The notes: generated from the sequence alone by a model not told the origin. A DNA stretch of 64,000 nt from Cohnella sp. WQ 127256 (GCF_024519285.1 NZ_JAMZCY010000009.1:124001-188000), one strand, 5' to 3'. Positions 1 to 9,530 are shown, counted from the first letter of the stretch. Translations and numbers: made by a program.

Positions 1-756
1 TAAACCTACTGGCTTCATCGGACCAAAAAGCACGGTCTGCTTTCCACGCTTTGCCATTACCTCGATTGGCATGCAGCCTTCGAAGTACATATCCTTCTCG
101 AAGTCTTTGACCTCTGCAGTTTCTGCTGTCGTCAGCGCTTCGTAGAATACATCGAATTCCGCTTCCGTCATTGGACAGTTCAAGTAAGCAGCTTCTCCCT
201 TATCGTATCGGGAAGCCAAGAAAACCTTATCTAAATCGATAGAGTCCTTCTCAATGATCGGAGCAGCAGCATCGAAAAAGTAGAAGTACTCTTCTCCCAT
301 GAGCTGTTTAATGCTTTCCGAAAGCCCAAGGGAGGTAAGTGGCCCCGTCGCGATTACGACGATCCCCTCAGTCGGAATTTCTGTAACCTCTTCATTTTTC
401 ACCGTAATGAGTGGGTGCTCCCTCAACCGCGAGGTCACTTCTCCGGAAAAGCCATCGCGGTCTACTGCTAGTGCTCCTCCGGCAGGTACGGCATGCAAAT
501 CTGCACAAGATAGGATAAGGGAATCCAATCTTCTCATCTCTTCTTTAAGTACACCAACCGCATTAGCCAAACCATTAGCTCTCAGACTATTACTACAAAC
601 TAACTCCGCAAATCCTTCCGTGTGATGGGCAGGCGTCTGCTTTACCGGACGCATTTCATATAAAGTAACGGGAACTCCCTGCTTGGCGATTTGCCAAGCA
701 GCTTCACTGCCGGCAAGACCAGCTCCGATAACCGTTACGGACTGAACTTCTTTCAA
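1..756 (-). CDS. trmFO: TrmFO, tRNA (uracil-54-C5)-methyltransferase, 3' end missing
   Basis: The minus strand reads without a stop from position 756 to the window edge (252 codons; the family is about 435). The N-terminus has an FAD dinucleotide-binding motif (VIGAGLAGSEAAW), then the TrmFO signatures EMRPVKQTPAHHT and ELVCSNSLRAN. TrmFO makes m5U54 in the tRNA T-loop using methylene-tetrahydrofolate and FAD. The start is inferred as TTG at 756, because GGAGG lies at about 766-770 with a spacer of about 9 and no ATG fits. It follows topA directly in the same direction, the usual Firmicute order topA-trmFO. The C-terminal half is outside the window. Confidence 0.95.
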   Translation of the reverse strand, partial: MKEVQSVTVIGAGLAGSEAAWQIAKQGVPVTLYEMRPVKQTPAHHTEGFAELVCSNSLRANGLANAVGVLKEEMRRLDSLILSCADLHAVPAGGALAVDRDGFSGEVTSRLREHPLITVKNEEVTEIPTEGIVVIATGPLTSLGLSESIKQLMGEEYFYFFDAAAPIIEKDSIDLDKVFLASRYDKGEAAYLNCPMTEAEFDVFYEALTTAETAEVKDFEKDMYFEGCMPIEVMAKRGKQTVLFGPMKPVGL

Positions 757-786
757 AACAATTAACCTCCTAACCATTTATAACCC

Positions 787-2883
787 TTATTCTGCAGCTT
801 CTTCATTGTCCTCAACATTTTCTGAGTGAGTACAAACCGTACAATGATATTGAACTTCACCTTTTACACGCTTCTCTATCATCATGCTGCCACAGCTTGG
901 ACATGGCTTCGCGACGGGCTTATCCCAAGATACATAATCGCAGCCCGGATAAAGGTTACATCCGTAGAACATACGACCCTTCTTGCTCCTACGCTCGACA
1001 ATTTGTCCTTCGGCGCATTTAGGACAATGGACACCTGTATCTTTAATGATCGGTTTTGTATTCCGACAATTCGGAAAGCCTGAACAGGCAAGGAACTTAC
1101 CGAAGCGTCCCATCTTATATACCATTGGACTTTCGCATTTATCGCAAACTTCGTCAGATGGCTCGTCTTTGATTTCGATTTCTTTCATCTCTTCTTCGGC
1201 ATAATTAAGTCTAACCTCGAATGATTTATAGAAATCTCCAATGACACTAACCCAATCCTGAGTTCCTTCCTCTACATGGTCTAAATTACCTTCCATGTTT
1301 GCAGTAAACTCAGCATCCAGAATTTCCGGGAAGAACTCTTCCATGAGCTGAATAACAAGATCTCCAAGCTCTGTCGGAATAAATTTCTTCTCTTCCATCG
1401 CCACATAATTTCTTTTTTGAATCGTCTCTAACGTTGGCGCGTAAGTGCTTGGACGTCCAATTCCGAGCTCTTCAAGCATTCTAACAAGCCTTGCTTCCGT
1501 ATAACGTGGAGGCGGCTGCGTAAAGTGCTGTTTGGGCTCAATTTGCTTCGAATTGACTTTATCCCCCGCAACAAGCGCCGGAAGTAGACGATCTTCATCG
1601 GTCGTTCCATCGTCATTACCTTCAACATACACCTTCATGAAACCAGCAAATTTAAGCTTCGAACCATTAGCCCTGAAAGAAACCGGTCCATTACCTAAAT
1701 CTATGGTCATCGTATCTAGCACCGCTGATGACATCTGACTAGCAACAAAACGTTCCCATACTAATTTATACAATCTAAACTGATCTTTAGAAGTAAATGC
1801 TTTCACCGAATCTGGGTCGCGAAGAACGGAGGTCGGACGAATCGCTTCATGCGCGTCTTGAGCATTAGCATTTTTCTTCGTATATATACGCGGGGTTTCC
1901 GGCAAAAACTTACTGCCGTACTTTCCGTCAATATATTCCTTAGCTTCTTCCTGTGCAACAGGAGAAATGCGAGTCGAATCCGTACGCATATAAGTAATAA
2001 GACCAACTGTGCCCTCTTTACCCAGATCCACACCTTCATAAAGCTGTTGCGCGATTTGCATCGTCTTAGAGGCACGGAAATTAAGCTTACGTGCAGCTTC
2101 CTGTTGCAAGGAACTTGTGATGAACGGTGGCGATGGATTACGTAAACGCTCCTTCTCCTTCACTTCTCCCACAACAAAATCTTCACTGCCCATAAGAGCG
2201 AGCACTTCATTAACATCCGCTTCACTATTCAGTTCCTTTTTCACCCCATTAAGGGAATGAAACTTCGCTTCGAACGTCGCACTTTCTTTCAATAGATGTG
2301 CGGTAATGCTCCAATATTCTTCAGGAATGAAATCATTAATCTCATTCTCGCGGTCATGGATCAGCTTAACGGCAACGGACTGAACACGTCCAGCGCTTAA
2401 GCCTTTTTTGACTTTCTTCCATAATAGGGGACTGATCTTATATCCAACAAGTCGGTCAAGCACCCTTCTCGCTTGCTGAGCATTAACGAGATCCATATCG
2501 ATCGGACGAGGATTTTTGAAAGCATCCTTTACAGCTTGCTTCGTAATCTCGTTAAATACGACACGGCATGCATCCTTTTCATCTATATCCAAATAATGCG
2601 CTAAATGCCACGCGATCGCTTCGCCCTCCCTGTCGGGATCGGCTGCTAGATATATTTTTTTTACTTTTTTGCTGGCATCCCGAAGTTCCTTAAGAATGCT
2701 GCCCTTACCGCGAATCGTAATGTATTTAGGCTCAAAATCATTTTCTACCTCTACCCCGATCTGACTTTTGGGTAAATCGCGAATGTGCCCCATGGACGCT
2801 TTGACGATAAATTTACTTCCCAAATATTTCCCGATCGTCTTGGCCTTAGCCGGCGACTCTACAATTACGAGTGAATCCGCCAC
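787..2883 (-). CDS. topA: DNA topoisomerase I
   Basis: About 698 aa, the usual Firmicute length. It relaxes negative supercoils through a 5'-phosphotyrosine intermediate. Visible in order: a Toprim domain starting SLVIVESPAKAKTI with the acidic motif DPDREGEAIAWH; the KKGLSAGRVQS segment; the active-site region GLITYMRTDSTRIS with the catalytic Tyr; and three C-terminal four-cysteine zinc ribbons (CDKCESPM..., CPKCAEGQ..., CPSCGSMM...). An ATG exists at 2889, but GGAGGA abuts it. The GTG at 2883 (MADSLVIVESPAK) has proper spacing and matches the family N-terminus, so I prefer it. It lies between dprA and trmFO on the same strand, with about 60 bp to dprA. Confidence 0.96.
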   Translation of the reverse strand: MADSLVIVESPAKAKTIGKYLGSKFIVKASMGHIRDLPKSQIGVEVENDFEPKYITIRGKGSILKELRDASKKVKKIYLAADPDREGEAIAWHLAHYLDIDEKDACRVVFNEITKQAVKDAFKNPRPIDMDLVNAQQARRVLDRLVGYKISPLLWKKVKKGLSAGRVQSVAVKLIHDRENEINDFIPEEYWSITAHLLKESATFEAKFHSLNGVKKELNSEADVNEVLALMGSEDFVVGEVKEKERLRNPSPPFITSSLQQEAARKLNFRASKTMQIAQQLYEGVDLGKEGTVGLITYMRTDSTRISPVAQEEAKEYIDGKYGSKFLPETPRIYTKKNANAQDAHEAIRPTSVLRDPDSVKAFTSKDQFRLYKLVWERFVASQMSSAVLDTMTIDLGNGPVSFRANGSKLKFAGFMKVYVEGNDDGTTDEDRLLPALVAGDKVNSKQIEPKQHFTQPPPRYTEARLVRMLEELGIGRPSTYAPTLETIQKRNYVAMEEKKFIPTELGDLVIQLMEEFFPEILDAEFTANMEGNLDHVEEGTQDWVSVIGDFYKSFEVRLNYAEEEMKEIEIKDEPSDEVCDKCESPMVYKMGRFGKFLACSGFPNCRNTKPIIKDTGVHCPKCAEGQIVERRSKKGRMFYGCNLYPGCDYVSWDKPVAKPCPSCGSMMIEKRVKGEVQYHCTVCTHSENVEDNEEAAE

Positions 2884-2941
2884 GCCCATTCCTCCTCTCC
2901 TACGGTCGACAAGTCCTCGTGCCTATGTGCTTATGTCTTCA

Positions 2942-4132
2942 TTAAAGGACATTATATACAGAACCGGGTTGTTGATGAATCCGTCTTTTTATTAGTAAAG
3001 ATAGCAGAACAGAGTGTAAATGTCCAAATGTCATCCCAGAAAGCGTCGTTAGCTCATCTATAGTACAAGGTGCATCAAGTAAAATATTGTAAATCACTTC
3101 CTCGTCTCCAGTCAAATTTTGCACCGCCGAGGGTAATACATCGGCTACATCTCTTCGTAATTCCGGTGTAAAAATTTGGGGCAATCTGTAAGCATAGGCT
3201 TGAAAAATATCTGATGCATCCAGTACTGGGTTTGCACCTTTTCTAAAGTACTCAAGTGCCCCCTTGCTTCGTGGAGAGGTAATTTGCCCTGGAACAATAA
3301 ATACATCCCGATCATAATCAAGCGCCAAATCAGCCGTTATCAATGCTCCACTTCGCTGTGCAGCTTCCACGACGATGACCCCATAGGACAAACCCGCTAT
3401 AATTCGATTACGCAAAGGAAATAATCCAGGATGGAGAATCGTATCAGGCGGACTTTCGGAAACAATGAGACCATAAATGGCCAATTCCTTGTACAGTGCC
3501 TTGTTATCGGGTGGATAACAGAAATCCACCCCTCCCGCCAACACCGCGATCGTCCCGTATGGCGCGTGTAACGCACCCAAATGCGCTACTGCATCAATCC
3601 CCCTCGCCAACCCACTGACGACAGTCATACGCTGTGCACAGCCCGCTGCGATATCCTCTGTAACCTTGCGACCATAGCTGGTTGCTAATCTTGTTCCCAC
3701 AATAGCTATAGTTGGGTTCCGAACAAGGTCTAAGTTCCCTCTGTAGTAAAGAATCCATGGCGGATCGGAAATCTGATAGAGCAATTCGGGATACTCGTCA
3801 TCTAAGAACGTAACGATTCGCATATCCCCTTCTTCATAGCGGCGACGCCGTCGTTCAGCAACTTCCAAACGCAAATTCAGAACAACGGCAGCTGCTTGCC
3901 TGGGACTGAGTCCCAAGTCGCGCCAATCCCCTGCAAGATAGTTGGACACATGGAGTAACGATCCATTCCCTTTAGACACACCTCGAAGCAAAACAGTCGC
4001 AATAGTAATTCTGCCCACACCTTCTGTTTCATGTAAAGCAATCAATACTTCTCTTGATATGCCGGTTGATATAGCTTCAGCCTTCGTCACCGTTCTAACC
4101 TTTTTATTCCCCTTCTCTTTCTCGTCCATCAT
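2942..4132 (-). CDS. dprA: DprA (Smf), DNA-processing protein
   Basis: DprA loads RecA on incoming single-stranded DNA during natural transformation. An N-terminal SAM/HhH-like part (about residues 1-90) precedes the DprA Rossmann fold with GTRLATSYGR, SGLARGIDAVAHLGAL, GGVDFCYPPDN, PLRNRIIAGLS and RSGALITADLALDY. The C-terminal winged-helix part (DEEVIYNILLDAP onward) is the DML1-like domain seen in many DprA proteins. The open frame extends upstream to 4159, but AAGGAG sits just before the ATG-ATG at 4132/4129, so the start is placed there (about 396 aa). It lies between sucD and topA as in Bacillus. ComM, encoded next on the chromosome, is interrupted by the prophage. Confidence 0.95.
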   Translation of the reverse strand: MMDEKEKGNKKVRTVTKAEAISTGISREVLIALHETEGVGRITIATVLLRGVSKGNGSLLHVSNYLAGDWRDLGLSPRQAAAVVLNLRLEVAERRRRRYEEGDMRIVTFLDDEYPELLYQISDPPWILYYRGNLDLVRNPTIAIVGTRLATSYGRKVTEDIAAGCAQRMTVVSGLARGIDAVAHLGALHAPYGTIAVLAGGVDFCYPPDNKALYKELAIYGLIVSESPPDTILHPGLFPLRNRIIAGLSYGVIVVEAAQRSGALITADLALDYDRDVFIVPGQITSPRSKGALEYFRKGANPVLDASDIFQAYAYRLPQIFTPELRRDVADVLPSAVQNLTGDEEVIYNILLDAPCTIDELTTLSGMTFGHLHSVLLSLLIKRRIHQQPGSVYNVL

Positions 4133-4174
4133 AAGGGCGCAACTCCTTGTTCGTATCAAGTATGTAATTCAAAA

Positions 4175-4222
4175 AAAGAAACAAAAAAAACCTTCCACTC
4201 CCTCGTTAGAGGGGGCAGAAGG
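4175..4222 (-). terminator. Rho-independent terminator after sucD
   Basis: On the minus strand CCTTCTGCCCCCTC pairs with GAGGGAGTGGAAGG around a short loop and is followed by eight T. It lies between the sucD stop (4297) and the dprA start, so it ends the sucCD transcript. Confidence 0.8.
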
Positions 4223-4296
4223 CTGCTTGCCTTGCCAGTTCGCATACATAGCTCAACGAACTATTAAGCGATTGTTATATGAAGCTTACTGTATCA

Positions 4297-5223
4297 TTAA
4301 CCTTTGCACTTTTCCAGCAAACCTTTTTCCTCAAGAACAGTTACAAGAGTAGCGCCCATGTCGGATGGTGTCGGAGCAACGCGGATACCGCAAGCTTCGA
4401 GTACCGAGATTTTCTCAGCTGCTGTACCTTTACCACCTGAGATAATTGCGCCAGCATGACCCATACGTTTACCTTCAGGAGCGGTTGCACCGCCGATGAA
4501 GCCTACGACAGGTTTCGTCATGTTCGCTTTAACCCACTCAGCAGCTTCTTCTTCTGCAGTTCCGCCGATTTCACCGATCATGATAACTGCATACGTATCC
4601 GGATCATCATTAAACAGCTTAAGAATATCGATAAACTCGGAGCCCTTAACAGGATCTCCACCGATACCTACCGCAGAAGATTGACCAATGTTGTTTGAAG
4701 TCAATTGGTGAACAGCTTCGTAAGTCAACGTTCCAGAACGTGAAACGACACCTACATGGCCTTTTTTGTGAATATAGCCAGGCATAATGCCGATTTTAAT
4801 TTCTCCTGGTGTAATAACACCTGGACAGTTCGGTCCGATTAAACGAGTTTTCTTACCTTCCATGAAACGCATAACTTTAACCATGTCGAGTACCGGAATT
4901 CCTTCCGTAATACAGATGACAAGATCCAGCTCAGCATCTACCGCTTCCATGATTGCATCAGCCGCGAACGGAGGAGCAACATAGATAACGGACGCAGTTG
5001 CGCCTGTTGCGTTTACAGCCTCTACTACCGTGTTAAATACCGGCAAAGAAACAGTTGTGCCATTTTCCAAGTTGAAGTCTACGTTTGTGCCACCTTTACC
5101 TGGTGTAACACCGCCGACCATTTGCGTACCATAATCCAGTGCACCCTTGGCGTGGAAATTTCCCGTTGCGCCCGTGATGCCTTGGGTGATCACCTTGGTG
5201 TTTTTATCGATCAAAATACTCAT
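4297..5223 (-). CDS. sucD: Succinyl-CoA synthetase, alpha subunit
   Basis: 308 aa, full length. The alpha subunit binds CoA and carries the phosphohistidine of the TCA-cycle enzyme converting succinyl-CoA to succinate with nucleotide triphosphate formation. The N-terminal CoA-binding Rossmann fold has QGITGATGNFHAKGALDYGT; the middle has IGPNCPGVITPGE; the phosphorylated His lies in GKRMGHAGAIISGGKGTA. It starts at ATG 5223 with MSILIDKNTKVI, as in homologues, and follows sucC by about 30 bp as an operon. Confidence 0.97.
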   Translation of the reverse strand: MSILIDKNTKVITQGITGATGNFHAKGALDYGTQMVGGVTPGKGGTNVDFNLENGTTVSLPVFNTVVEAVNATGATASVIYVAPPFAADAIMEAVDAELDLVICITEGIPVLDMVKVMRFMEGKKTRLIGPNCPGVITPGEIKIGIMPGYIHKKGHVGVVSRSGTLTYEAVHQLTSNNIGQSSAVGIGGDPVKGSEFIDILKLFNDDPDTYAVIMIGEIGGTAEEEAAEWVKANMTKPVVGFIGGATAPEGKRMGHAGAIISGGKGTAAEKISVLEACGIRVAPTPSDMGATLVTVLEEKGLLEKCKG

Positions 5224-5254
5224 GATTACACACTCCCCGGTAGGTTCTCCCTAG

Positions 5255-6415
5255 TCATTTCACGAGCGACACAATTTTTTGCGCGCCGTCGGACATCGAA
5301 TCTGCAGCCACAATGTTCAGGCCAGATCCGTTCAAGATTTCTTTACCTTTTGCAACGTTAGTACCTTCAAGACGAACAACAAGTGGACGATCAAGGCCAA
5401 GCTCGCGAGCAGCAGCTACAACGCCCTCAGCAATAATGTCGCACTTCATTATGCCACCGAAAATGTTAACGAAAATACCTTTAACGTTTGGATCAGAAAG
5501 GATGATCTTGAACGCTTCTGTTACTTTTTCTTTCGTCGCACCGCCGCCAACATCAAGGAAGTTAGCTGGGGAACCGCCAAAATATTTAATAATATCCATA
5601 GTCGCCATAGCTAGTCCAGCGCCATTAACCATACAGCCAATGTTGCCATCTAGAGCGATATAGGAAAGGTCGAATTTAGAAGCTTGAATTTCCTTAGCAT
5701 CTTCTTCGTCAAGGTCACGAAGCTCAACAATGTCCTTGTGACGGAACAACGCGTTAGAGTCGAAGTTCAACTTCGCATCAAGTGCCATTACATCTCCAGA
5801 GCCCGTAACAACAAGGGGATTGATTTCCGCGATGGAGCAATCCTTCTCATCAAACGCTTTATAGAGAGCAAGCATGAACTTAACCGCTTTGTTGATTTGT
5901 TCGCCTGGAATCTTAATGTCATAAGCCAATTGACGAGCTTGGAACATTTGTAATCCAACCGCTGGATCAACGACGACTTTAACGATTTTCTCTGGGGAAT
6001 GGGCAGCTACTTCTTCAATATCCATGCCGCCTTCTTCGGATCCCATCATAACTACGCGACCAGTACCCCGGTCAACCACAACACCAATGTAATATTCCTT
6101 CTTGATGTCACAGCCTTCTTCGATCAGAAGACGCTTAACTTCTTTACCTTCTGGACCCGTTTGGTGCGTTACTAATACTTTACCTAACAATTCCTTCGCG
6201 TAATTCGCAACATCGTCAATGCTCTTGGCGATTTTAACGCCACCTGCTTTACCCCGTCCACCTGCGTGAATTTGGGCTTTTACAACAGTAACTGAGCTTC
6301 CGAGTTCTTTCGCGGCGCTTACGGCTTCGTCGACGGTGAACGCCACTTTGCCGCGCGGCACGTTAACGCCATATTGCCTCAAGACTTCCTTGCCTTGATA
6401 CTCATGAATATTCAT
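5255..6415 (-). CDS. sucC: Succinyl-CoA synthetase, beta subunit
   Basis: 386 aa, full length. An ATP-grasp N-terminus begins MNIHEYQGKEVLRQYGV and has KAQIHAGGRGKAGGVK; a C-terminal CoA-ligase domain has NGAGLAMATMDIIKYFGG and GIFVNIFGGIMKCD. It supplies the nucleotide-binding site and pairs with SucD. It is the first gene of sucCD, transcribed leftward from the non-coding region that also faces yifB. Confidence 0.97.
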   Translation of the reverse strand: MNIHEYQGKEVLRQYGVNVPRGKVAFTVDEAVSAAKELGSSVTVVKAQIHAGGRGKAGGVKIAKSIDDVANYAKELLGKVLVTHQTGPEGKEVKRLLIEEGCDIKKEYYIGVVVDRGTGRVVMMGSEEGGMDIEEVAAHSPEKIVKVVVDPAVGLQMFQARQLAYDIKIPGEQINKAVKFMLALYKAFDEKDCSIAEINPLVVTGSGDVMALDAKLNFDSNALFRHKDIVELRDLDEEDAKEIQASKFDLSYIALDGNIGCMVNGAGLAMATMDIIKYFGGSPANFLDVGGGATKEKVTEAFKIILSDPNVKGIFVNIFGGIMKCDIIAEGVVAAARELGLDRPLVVRLEGTNVAKGKEILNGSGLNIVAADSMSDGAQKIVSLVK

Positions 6416-6515
6416 GATCCTGGCATCCTCCCGTTGTGCGCTTTAATATCAGTGCGGTTGTGACCGTTTCAATGCTAGCATTAAAAGGGTAACCGTCACA
6501 GATGACTCCTTGGTT

Positions 6516-6534
6516 AGCGATACATTGTATCGCT
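6516..6534. promoter_or_regulatory. Palindrome in sucC upstream region
   Basis: AGCGATAC-ATT-GTATCGCT is a perfect 8-bp inverted repeat, about 100 bp upstream of sucC and overlapping a TACAAT-like -10 sequence on the minus strand. Nearby GTGACCG / CCGTCAC repeats (about 6463-6500 and 6540-6547) add symmetry. It fits a repressor operator for sucCD; the regulator is unknown. Confidence 0.45.
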
Positions 6535-7019
6535 CATAGCCGTCACACAAACGAATTTATGTAACAAAACTCTCATCATTGTATCACTAATCGCTAAATG
6601 CTTCCTCTCTTTTTAATCAATTTATTAGTCTTATTTAGCAATGGTTTCATCTCATATTGAGATTGAAAATAGGCAAACACATATAGTTTTTGAGATTATA
6701 GCTTTTTTTATGCTTCATAAATCGTAAAATTTTCTTCTTCAAATGATCAGATTACAGAGAAGTTGATTTCGAAACATCGCTGCTAATCGACTTTGGGAAC
6801 AGCAACCCAAGCTTAAAGGGTAAAAGCTACGAGATTGGTTACCTATGGACGAAACGTAAACTCAGAGAAAACAAATGAAATCGCCCCGTCCTGCTGAAAG
6901 CGGCATCTCGTGATTCGACGAACACTGTTCGCTATCGATTACCGGAGACAGATTACCAATAGCATTGACAGTATTTGTCACGAGCAGTATTCTAGATTTA
7001 TAACGCAGTGTTCGGAAGG

Positions 7020-7064
7020 AAGCACCTTCCCGTCAGATTTAGATCATAGACGGAGGAAGGTGCT
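7020..7064 (+). promoter_or_regulatory. Hairpin embedding the yifB ribosome-binding site
   Basis: AAGCACCTTCC (7020-7030) pairs with GGAAGGTGCTT (7054-7064), extended by CGTC/GACG, and is followed by TTTTTG. The Shine-Dalgarno GGAGGAAGG (7052-7060) is inside the 3' arm, so folding would hide it. The U-rich tail also makes it terminator-like. Either way it should limit yifB translation or transcription. Confidence 0.55.
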
Positions 7065-7068
7065 TTTT

Positions 7069-7770
7069 GTGTATGTCAAAATTATGAGTGCTAGCGTGCT
7101 CGGCGTGGAAGGTCGGTTTATCGAGGTTGAAGTCAATATTTGCACCGGCTTACCACAGGTATCCGTAGTTGGGCTTCCCGACTCCGCAGTACGTGAATCT
7201 GTTGAACGTGTAAGAGCCGCTATCCAGAACGGCGGAATGAAATTCCCCATGGATCGGATCACAATTAATCTAGCTCCAGCGGATCTGCGCAAGGAAGGAA
7301 GCGCATTTGACTTAGCGATCGCTGCAGGAATACTATGCGCGAGCGGCCAAGTCGACGCTAGATTATTGGAGGATACTTTGTTCATTGGAGAGCTCGCGTT
7401 GAATGGAACGGTAAGAAATGTACCAGGTGTGCTTTCGATGACAGAATTAGCTCGCAATGCAGGAATTAGAAGGATCATTGTCCCCCTAGCAGCCACTGCT
7501 GAAGCTTCTCTCATTCCAGGGATCGAGGTATTCGGCATAGCATCGCTTGCTGAATGGATCAATGGTTTCATTGATGATTCTGATGATTTATCTGGTTCCA
7601 ATGCGGAATCACTATCCCGCTCCAATCAGCCACGATTATCGAGCCAATCGAAATCACAGTCTGACACTTATGAGGGTGATCTCAATCTCTCGGATGTCAT
7701 CGGTCAGGAACAAGGGAAACGGGCACTTCTTATCGCCGCAAGTGGTATGCACAACCTTCTTATATTATGA
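7069..7770 (+). pseudogene. comM: YifB/ComM helicase, 5' fragment split by the prophage
   Basis: Starts at GTG 7069 with GGAGGAAGG about 9 nt upstream; translation begins VYVKIMSASVLGVEGRFIEV, the N-terminus of YifB/ComM proteins (AAA+ hexameric branch-migration helicase acting in natural transformation). The N-terminal domain is complete (GLPDSAVRESVERVRAAI, TINLAPADLRKEGSAFDLAIA). The chromosomal frame runs to HNL at the attL core, then prophage DNA adds only two codons and a stop at 7768. The 233-aa product lacks Walker A and B and cannot be an ATPase. The rest is at 45778-46660. Confidence 0.93.
7748..7757. other. attL core of prophage
   Basis: TGCACAACCT is shared exactly with 45768-45777 at the other prophage end. 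Left of it is yifB coding sequence; right of it is AT-rich phage DNA leading to the integrase. Serine integrases typically leave such very short identical cores. Confidence 0.85.
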
Positions 7771-7817
7771 TACAATGCCCGTATGGTGAGATCGTCATAT
7801 TATTGGAGGATGTACAT

Positions 7818-9524
7818 ATGAGCAATAATAAAATTCCGGTTGTTGGTTATGCAAGGGTGTCAACAGCGAAAGATGAACAAGATCATTCATATGACTCACA
7901 AAAATTGTACTTCAGTGAAGTCATTCGAGACAAGTACAAAGGTTTCGAGTTGACACATATCTATGCAGACAAGAAAACTGCTACCAAATTCCAACGAAAA
8001 GACTTTCTTCAGATGATCCAAGATGGTGGCGTGAACGTGAGTAAGACAAAAGCAACTGGAAAAATTGTTTTTGAAGTTGATCGGAACAGAGAGCCCCAGT
8101 TCAAATATATTTTGGTATCAAACCTTTCTCGCTTCGCGCGCGATACTTTAGCAATTGATCCTGTTCGAGATCTGAAGACCAAAGGAGTTAATATTATATT
8201 TCTAGATTCCGGTAAATCCACAGAAAATGAATCTGATTGGTTTCACATAGAACTCATGTTTACATTTGCTGCCAACGAATCACGCGATAAATCCATAAAG
8301 ATGAAAGATGGATTTGCTAGGACTGCTAAACGTGGTGCATTAATGACCAAGGGTTTGTTTGGATATGATTATATTAAAGACAATAAAGAATTGGTTATTA
8401 ATGAAGAAGAAGCTGAAACGGTACGCAAGATATATGAATTATATAATAGAGGTGAGGGGTTTAGACGGATCATCAATAATTATGGTCTATTGAATCGAAA
8501 TGGCAACCAATTCCCTATTAATTCCATAAAGCACGTTCTGAGTAACGAGAAATACTATGGTACTCTCGTTCGAAACAAGTGGGATTCTGGAGTTGTATTC
8601 AATAAACATTATCCAAAAGTTAGAGAGAATATTAATGAAGAAAATATTCATCATGACGTTATTCCCGCGATAATCAGTAAAGAAACGTTCGATAAAGCAC
8701 AACAAATTAGAGCTGGAAAAATTAGTACCGTGAGCCAAAAGGGAATTTATAAAGGAATATCAGAATTTGCAGGATTGATCAAATGTAAAAAATGCGGTGA
8801 AGCAAACTATGTCAGAAATGTTGATAGGGGAAAACACTATTTCATATGTGCTAAGAAGAAGTCAAAAGGAAAGGCTGGATGTGATGGATTGAATTTCCAT
8901 ATGAAAGATCTAGAGAACGCCATCGATTACTTTGCCAAAGAAGGGTTAGCATTAGCTATTGATGATTTGAAATTTGAGTATGAGGATTTATTGATTAAAA
9001 CAAAAGAGATAATCACAAATAAAATTAATAATCAATCACTGGATGAAGCGAATCACTGTAAACTTCGTATTGATGATATTGATAATCAGAAAAAGCGTCT
9101 ATTAAAGTTATATATGGATGGTTCATATGACAAGGACATGTTAGATAATATGCTAGAAGAATCGAACAGTGAGCAAAAGGAATTGCAAGAACAATATGTT
9201 GAATTGTCAATGTCAAATGAAGACATCAATAAAGAATTATCAGATATTGATCAATTCATTAAACAGATATACGAATTCATACCATATGAGTTTTATTATC
9301 GGGAACAACTTATTGAATTAATTGATAAGATTGTTGCTGGATCATATGATGGAACGATTGATGCTAAAACTGGAATTAACGACAATACCCCTGTGTTAAT
9401 GCTTGAGTTTCATTTTAAGCCGTTTAAGCAGATCAATCAGATTATCGGTAAATATATGGACAAAGATTTAGTTAAAATTAGCGAAAGTATATCTTGGGAT
9501 GTATACAAAAGAAGAAAAGAATAA
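7818..9524 (+). CDS. Large serine recombinase, prophage integrase
   Basis: 568 aa from ATG 7818, with GGAGGA 7 nt upstream; the open frame reaches 7767 but those codons precede the Shine-Dalgarno. The N-terminal resolvase domain has VVGYARVST with nucleophile Ser15. The recombinase domain follows (GFARTAKRGALMTKGLFGYDY onward), then a zinc ribbon (IKCKKCGEANY ... CAKKKSKGKAGC) and a C-terminal coiled coil (about 440-510). It integrates and, with an unidentified directionality factor, excises the phage at the comM core immediately upstream. Its promoter must be phage-supplied, in the about 60 bp between attL and the start. Confidence 0.96.
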   Translation: MSNNKIPVVGYARVSTAKDEQDHSYDSQKLYFSEVIRDKYKGFELTHIYADKKTATKFQRKDFLQMIQDGGVNVSKTKATGKIVFEVDRNREPQFKYILVSNLSRFARDTLAIDPVRDLKTKGVNIIFLDSGKSTENESDWFHIELMFTFAANESRDKSIKMKDGFARTAKRGALMTKGLFGYDYIKDNKELVINEEEAETVRKIYELYNRGEGFRRIINNYGLLNRNGNQFPINSIKHVLSNEKYYGTLVRNKWDSGVVFNKHYPKVRENINEENIHHDVIPAIISKETFDKAQQIRAGKISTVSQKGIYKGISEFAGLIKCKKCGEANYVRNVDRGKHYFICAKKKSKGKAGCDGLNFHMKDLENAIDYFAKEGLALAIDDLKFEYEDLLIKTKEIITNKINNQSLDEANHCKLRIDDIDNQKKRLLKLYMDGSYDKDMLDNMLEESNSEQKELQEQYVELSMSNEDINKELSDIDQFIKQIYEFIPYEFYYREQLIELIDKIVAGSYDGTIDAKTGINDNTPVLMLEFHFKPFKQINQIIGKYMDKDLVKISESISWDVYKRRKE

Positions 9525-9530
9525 ACGACA

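Larger units (their letters stand above)
6416..7068. other. 650-bp intergenic region between sucC and yifB
   Basis: No convincing gene. An open frame upstream of the yifB start exists from 6910, but its codons do not resemble YifB. The sucC promoter must lie here on the minus strand; TACAAT-like -10 sequences are present at about 6522-6527 and 6580-6587. I looked for common riboswitch cores on both strands and recognised none. The notable structures are the palindrome at 6516-6534 and the hairpin at 7020-7064. Confidence 0.5.

Noticed and set aside
6600..7000. Possible riboswitch upstream of yifB (fragments such as GGTAAAAGCTACGAG and GGTTACC recalled c-di-GMP or c-di-AMP riboswitches)
   Set aside because: The conserved cores of either class cannot be assembled in order; kept only as unexplained intergenic DNA.
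7044..7625. 193-codon minus-strand frame opposite comM
   Set aside because: Shadow of the comM coding sequence, which has clear family motifs.
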